From Straminergon stramineum (taxonomy: Eukaryota > Streptophyta > Bryopsida > Hypnales > Calliergonaceae), in the NCBI GenBank assembly GCA_963920665.1, contig OY987268.1, positions 21,826,501 through 21,890,500 of the forward strand: DNA of 64,000 bases, read 5' to 3'. The position numbers were made by a program, and so were the translations under genes. Below, piece by piece: positions 58,303 to 64,000 of the stretch. Every line of letters begins with the position of its first letter. Position 1 is the first letter of the stretch. Under the pieces are notes generated by a model that saw only the letters and a program-made list of their open reading frames with translations, was not told the DNA's origin and did no database searches.

Positions 58303-60828
58303 ACAAACACATGCATGATGCTAGAGAAAGAATGTGGAAAGATAAAAAAATCAGTTGTAAAGTTGGTTCAATTTCTAAAATTGGCAATTCAAAATGACAA
58401 TTGTAGGCAAATTACAAATATGGGCAATGAGCAATTTCGGATATCACTTTTTGGACACACTGATTAGGTGATTTTTGTTTAAAACCTTCAAAGGTTGTCT
58501 AATTTGTTCATTTTGATCAATTAAGAAGACCCTAAAATGAAAAAAAAATTCGTGCACCTCAATACGATCAAAATATATACACCTAATGAGTTTGTTTGTT
58601 TTTAGTTAAAGTTTTGGGTCTATTGATAGATGTCAAAAAAATGCTAAATTTAGGGATTTGCAAGCATCATATTGCATAGTTTATTAAATTCTAATTGATC
58701 AAATTAATTATTTAATGTATTGGTATTCTAAAAATAAGTCATATCCAAAAATGATATTAAAATAAAATCATTTGAAATTCAAAATGCTTGTTATTGAAGA
58801 TTTTAGGTACATAGGATGAAACTTACTTTTTGGACTAAAAAATTCATTAAAAAATCTTAAACTTCTTTGATTCTAATGAGTTTTTTTTTCTTGATACATT
58901 ATCAATGTAGGAAGTTGGAACCAAATTTTGTAAAATCATACTTTATTACATTTAAAAAATGAAGTTGTTTGATACAGTGGAATGGATTGACATTGTAATT
59001 TAGCCAACCTTTTTGGCTACCCATAGTTGACCATTGCCCAAATATATTTCAAAGAAATGGTTGTTTCAAGTTCAAATGTTAGGAATACCAATGAATAATT
59101 ATGTACTCTTAGAAAATCAAATATTGGCTAGTTTGGTTCCAATTTTTTTTCAAACAAAGAACAAGATGTTGGAGATTTGTGAACCAATCTACAAATAGAG
59201 ACAAAAAGACACATACAATATTTTGTATTTCCTTTAACTTCATGAAAGAGTCAAATATCTAAGAAAATATATCATCTCTAGGTCACGCTAAGGATAACTC
59301 CGTTGTTTTGAATCCAAACTCTTGGGTCCATGTAATATTTTGTAGACTTTTTCAACAATATTATGGACTTTTGAGCATGAGCTAAAGGAGCACAAGTGTG
59401 TGCATGATAACATACCACTCATAAGGATGACAAGTAAAGTGCACAAAATTTCACCTTATGTCTCCTTTGTTGCTACTTCAATATTACTATGAATTTGAGA
59501 TCATAGTCAATCCCTAAGAAGATTTCTAATAGAACATCTTGTTAAGGTATAACACAAGCATCTCCACTCCATTGCTCCAAAATGGACTAATTCCCTCCTC
59601 CATTAGAATGGAATTAGAACTTAAATAGCATAAAATAGACACAATTAAATTGTGTATAATTTTTCCAAACCAACAACAAATTTTGATATGGTCACCGTTC
59701 CAAATTACCTTGCAAAATGGAGGTATTTTAGGATCACTGCAATCATTTACTATCTAAATCTATAGTTTTTTGTGCCTTTTTTGTGTAAATTTTTAACAAA
59801 ATTGTATGGTTCAAATTAGAGTAAGACTATAAGAACAAGAGGATTCTCATTTCATTGTCTTGAACAGTTGGAATGGAGATGTTCTAACATTTGTTATATA
59901 AGTCCTAGTGTTAGACCATGATGGACTTGGAAGTAGTTCAAAATTTCAAAACTTTCAAGATGTGGAATCACTAATAGAAAGAGGAAGTCTCATGGCGCCA
60001 ACCATTGGTATAGTAGTTGATGTCCCGAGGTTCTATTTCTATTACTGGATAGAGTGCAACTTTGAGGGCTAATTTCGTGATGACTTTTAAATAATGACTC
60101 ATAGATTGTATCTAAATAGTCAAAATTTCAATTCACGAACTAATCATTTTAGATACAATTGGAAATCATGAGATGACTCACAACTAATCTAATTAGTCAT
60201 GTAAGGTAACTACACCTAATTTTGAACACTTTTTGAAACCGACCACTATAAATTCTTGCCTAAAATGTACTCCCACTACTCTTGAGAGTCTATTGTTGAT
60301 TTTAGAGACACCCATTTTCAACACTTTGGAAATTCATAGTTTAGTTCATACAATGTCCAAAAAATGCATTCTCACAAAATCTAAAATCCCCTTTTGACTA
60401 CCAACAAGACCCCACAAAAAGGTTTTCAATGAAATAATGAAAACCATGCCGAATTGTTTATTTGTGCAATTTTAGGTGTAGTTCTCTTAGTTCAGTTCCT
60501 TGGTCTACTCACTCACTCAGACTATTGTGTTTCCAATGATGCAATGATTGTCACCTTTTCATTGACATTCCAAGCCCTCTCTCCAATTCATCAACTCAAC
60601 TCCAGACAAAACCAATAACTTAACTGCATTGTCCTTCCATCAATGGAACGAACTTGTCAAACAATTATTTTTGTTCTTGATTTAGTTTCTCAACACCATG
60701 CTTTGCAGACTTTCTTTCGATTTATGTACCAACTTATATCTTATCTCAGAGCTGTATCACACACTCTAACTTAAAGTACTTTGTGGCTGTCCATGTTGAG
60801 CATTCATTTGTTGTGACAAAAACTTGAG
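58303..60828. other. AT-rich intergenic DNA, no gene seen
   Basis: About 2.5 kb. A frame at 58213-58467 (+) overlaps the possible minus-strand coding region and is not called. Nothing else is identified. Confidence 0.55.
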
Positions 60829-61059
60829 TTAACCCTTGAATGCCGGGCTGGTGACCGTGGAAATCAGCCATTTTGGAACCATGTGACATCATCTACTTCA
60901 AAAAAAATAAAAAATATTCATTGGGAGTCAAACTACTGTAAAAGATTTTCCTTTTCCACTCTTAAATCCGAGGATGAATAGTTGCACTTCTGTCCTACAG
61001 AGGAGATTTCCTTGTCATTCATCGGACAAAAGACGTCTGCCTCATCGTTTAAGGGTTAA
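60829..61059 (+). mobile_element. TTAA-flanked non-autonomous element (family D), 231 bp
   Basis: TTAA at 60829-60832 and 61056-61059. Left end CCCTTGAATGCCGGGC; right end inverted CCCTTAAACGATGAGGC. Same length and layout as 5206-5435 (there on the minus strand). No open frame. Confidence 0.7.
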
Positions 61060-62920
61060 GTTAAGCATAATTTAGATAGATTGTGAAAAAGATGTTCATT
61101 GTGTTGGAAGTGACGACCCCTTTTTCGCTGACTGACTGAGAATTCCAGTTCAGCAGCGGCTTGACAGTCTTCTGTCCTGCCAAGAAGATTATGCAGATTG
61201 GTACACTAGTCGAGTTCTGTTCGAAGCATAGTCTGCGCAAATAATGGCCTGCACTTATATTTATCCAGGCTCTAACTAATCATGCCCCCACCCTTCCTTC
61301 AGCTCAGTGCCTGACAAAACAAAAGATAAGATATGGGCCAGGGAGAAACTGATCCCAGGGGAAAAGGGGAAGTTAAGTTAGAGCGAGTACGGAATTTGCC
61401 CTGCCAAATAAAATTCTAACTTTGGACTGCTTTTGGAATTACAACTTGAAATTTCTATCGTTGTAACTAAGGTAGATACACCCAAAAGCGCCAAAAGTTG
61501 GTACTATGCATTGTTACTATTATTGGGCTGATCAGATATTTATATTTCCTTGTTGGCAAGATAAAGGAGCTTCCAATGCACCAAAGAACACCTCATTTGG
61601 ATATTATATGCAAAAGTTATTCACAGTCAAAGTTTGTTTCTAAAAGCGCTCTATGCAAATAGGTACATAACTGAATTTAGGAATGTTCATCTACTGTAGA
61701 TGGCGCTTTTAGACACAAGGCGATTTTGGGAGTACCCACCATAAGTACATTCTGAAGTACGTTGATGAGGTACAAGAGAAAACAAATGTAGACATTGGAA
61801 AAAGAAAATAAACCACTTTGAAAACTAGCTAAGAGACCAAAAAATATTATAGTGGTCTTCACAAATCACGGTTACCAATGCACTCTTTTGCTCCAATTTG
61901 CACCCAATTTGTTGTAGGGTTGGGCATGTAGGGCTAGGCATTGAGCTCTACTACAAAAGGCAAGTAAAAGTTCCCACGTGTTGGCATAAAGCTCAAGGAA
62001 TTCTTCAAGTTGGCCTTCCCCAACCACCCAATGCCACATATCAAGGTTCTATTCCCTTCTTTGCATTACAAAACCAGTAGTTGGGATGGCAATTAGAGCA
62101 TATTTGTATTTTTCTTTTACTTTCATAGCATCTTCAATGTGCACTTGACATTCATTCATCCTACTTTGAATGTAGAGTAGACACATGTAGAAATTCAATT
62201 TTGACACCTCATATGAAAGTCATGAGGATTGCCCTATTAGATGGGAAGAGTTTGAGTTCTAAGCAAGAGGGTTAGAGTTAGGTGTCAAAGGCCTATACAA
62301 ACATTATCTTGGTGCTTGTATTAGCATTTGTAGTGCCACCAAACTTTGACACTCTAGTTGGGTGCTCAAATACTTTATGTCTACTAGAGAGATTAAATGT
62401 AACCTTGATGTAGGCTAATGTACACAACTTCACAAGCATAATTCCAAGACTCTTTTGATATTGTAATGTGGGGAGTCGAGTAGTAGGTGTCTTTTCTAAT
62501 CTTTTCATGTCTTTTGATTCTAATTACATCATCACCCCCAAAATTACATGCTCCCTCAACATCTAGTATTCCACATTCAGATATAGATACAAAAAGATAG
62601 TGTAAGAATATAGACGTAAAATTACCCATACAAATGTGAATATGAATATGAATACAAATGCCCCAATATCCCATAGCTTTTGCCTCATTAATCCATGTCA
62701 TCTGTAAGGTGATATTTTCTACAACCATTGGCATGACGAAATCAAGAGATTTTGAGGGTTTGGACATTGTGAACATGAACATCGAAGGGGAGATTTTTTT
62801 ATCTTTAATTTCACAAAAAATAAATATGCAACATAGGACATGTCTCATGTGTGCAAAATATGACTATCACCCTGCTATATGTAGGCCAATGAAGGACTCC
62901 TTATAATATCTTTAGATAGG
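61060..62920. other. Intergenic with an unrecognised long frame
   Basis: A GC-richer patch lies at about 61120-61400. A minus-strand frame of 151 codons at 62393-62848, partly overlapped by others, includes MVVENITLQMTWINEAKAMG and low-complexity His/Ile. No family recognised, so it is not called as a gene. Confidence 0.35.
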
Positions 62921-63015
62921 ATGGGATGGGATGGGATGACTTCAACAATGTAGCCTTCAAAATAAGGGATGGGATGACTTCAACAAAGTACCCTTCAAAA
63001 TAAGGGATGGGATGT
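62921..63015. repeat. 38-bp tandem repeat with GGGAT microsatellite
   Basis: Units beginning GGGATGGGATGACTTCAAC start at 62928 and 62966, with a third partial start at 63004: a period of 38 bp. The first is preceded by extra GGGAT copies. Confidence 0.8.
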
Positions 63016-64000
63016 CTCTAGTTAGGATGACTTTGACTATGTGATTGCTATGTTGAGTCACATATTATTTGTTGCATTGGTCGTGGTTTCCTTTCATATG
63101 TTTTGGCTCCATTGTGAAAGTGCCATTACTATGTATTTTTTTTTTGCAATGCTCCAAGGATGCTCCTGTGCATCAAATGTGTCGTATCACTAGTGAATGG
63201 CCAATCATATGTAGAATGAACAGACCAACTTATTGAACGTAGATTTGGTTTGTTTGTTCTTTACATAGTATAATGGAGTATTTGAAAAACATTTGAAGAG
63301 TCTTATATCACTTCTCATCCACTTTGGCTAAGTGCTAGATTCTAGCCTTGCTACAATAGCTATGGTCTAAAGTTGATATAGTAGATGTATAGGTCACTTT
63401 TTGTTGAGAGATTTTATTATTGTAGTATTCATCTTGTATCCACCAATTCAAAATCTAATGGGTCTATTGGAATATTATTTTGCACTTCTACATAACTATC
63501 AATAACAAATAAGATGTTCGCTTCAATTTGGAACCTATAACTAGTTTAGCCACAAGAAATAATAGTTTCTACAGTCAAATGATAACCTCTAGATAAGAGT
63601 GGTTGTAGAGAAGTATATCATTGATGAATATAAGGTCCATTTGACAACCTTTGACCTTCCAATGGATCCATTTGAGGTTGACATACTTGACATTTTTGTG
63701 TGAGGCAATATGATTGATACCACAGAATTTGAATCAATAAGACTAGAGTTTGATAATATAAATTGTGTTGTAAATATAAATTTAACCAATAATAGTTGCT
63801 TAGAAGAGTGTAGTAGATTATTGGCACCCAATCAAGTCTACATTTAAATTTATTTATTTTTATTCAAAGTAGTAAGCAAGTTCATCATCTTTTTTTTTAC
63901 AACATTGGGAATAAAAAGTTCTAGATGTGGGTGTTATTTTAAACACTCTTGTGTTTAAGGAATTTTTTTACTAACCTTGACCATACATAATTTAAATTAA
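63016..64000. other. AT-rich intergenic DNA to the window end
   Basis: An 80-codon minus-strand frame at 63589-63831 was examined for Ty1/copia pre-integrase features, but the match was not convincing. No gene called. Confidence 0.45.

Noticed and set aside
63589..63831. Possible Ty1/copia pre-integrase fragment on the minus strand
   Set aside because: Some resemblance around an IGRS segment, but no GAG-pre-integrase or zinc-knuckle pattern could be sustained in one frame.
1..64000. CRISPR arrays, operons and bacterial-type features
   Set aside because: None seen. Spliced genes and plant transposons make a prokaryotic origin untenable.

Overview
The window is AT-rich nuclear DNA of a plant. 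Evidence for this is a plant-type NEET iron-sulfur protein with a transit peptide, spliced genes with short GT-AG introns, a plant-type tRNA-Gly(GCC), and fragments of plant-type Ty3/gypsy, PIF/Harbinger, hAT and CACTA elements. The AT-rich spacers, more GC-rich gene islands and element content would fit a non-seed land plant such as a bryophyte or lycophyte. That placement is inference; no marker here fixes the clade.

Three protein genes and one tRNA gene are well supported, all between about 14 and 30 kb. (1) 16185-20590 (+): twelve exons of a HECT-type E3 ubiquitin ligase of the HUWE1/UPL1 kind, with a ubiquitin-interacting motif just before the HECT domain. The 5' end is unresolved and probably lies in a GC-rich block at 13980-16180. 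(2) 24368-25348 (+): a two-exon chloroplast-type NEET (CDGSH) protein with CNGAH in place of CDGAH/CDGSH, preceded by an in-frame upstream ORF built on 48-bp tandem repeats. (3) 27249-27319 (-): tRNA-Gly(GCC). (4) 27738-29547 (-): a four-exon orthologue of CDIN1 (C15orf41), a predicted TPD-motif nuclease. These are separate housekeeping genes, not a pathway cluster.

The rest is mostly repeats. The dominant theme is a swarm of short non-autonomous elements flanked by TTAA, with ends starting CCC(C)TNAA and ending in the inverse. I count about seventeen complete or partial copies in several size families (about 230, 250, 450, 560-590, 655 and 930 bp). They are densest at 44.5-54 kb, and one lies in an intron of the HECT gene. 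The end structure and TTAA target duplication match the piggyBac superfamily. No transposase for them is visible. A nested insertion near 53 kb, with a related empty copy at 48 kb, shows the TTAA duplication directly.

Other elements: a 972-bp hAT-type element with an exact 8-bp duplication upstream of CDIN1; a 184-bp CACTA-type MITE with an ATT duplication; several foldback MITEs; a PIF/Harbinger transposase remnant; a Gag fragment; and a Ty3/gypsy remnant with RNase H followed by a PHD-type zinc finger. A tandem array of about 84-bp units lies at 33.7-34.0 kb. Large stretches (5.4-8.8, 11.5-13.9, 31.9-33.7, 58.5-60.8 and 61.1-64 kb) show nothing I can name.
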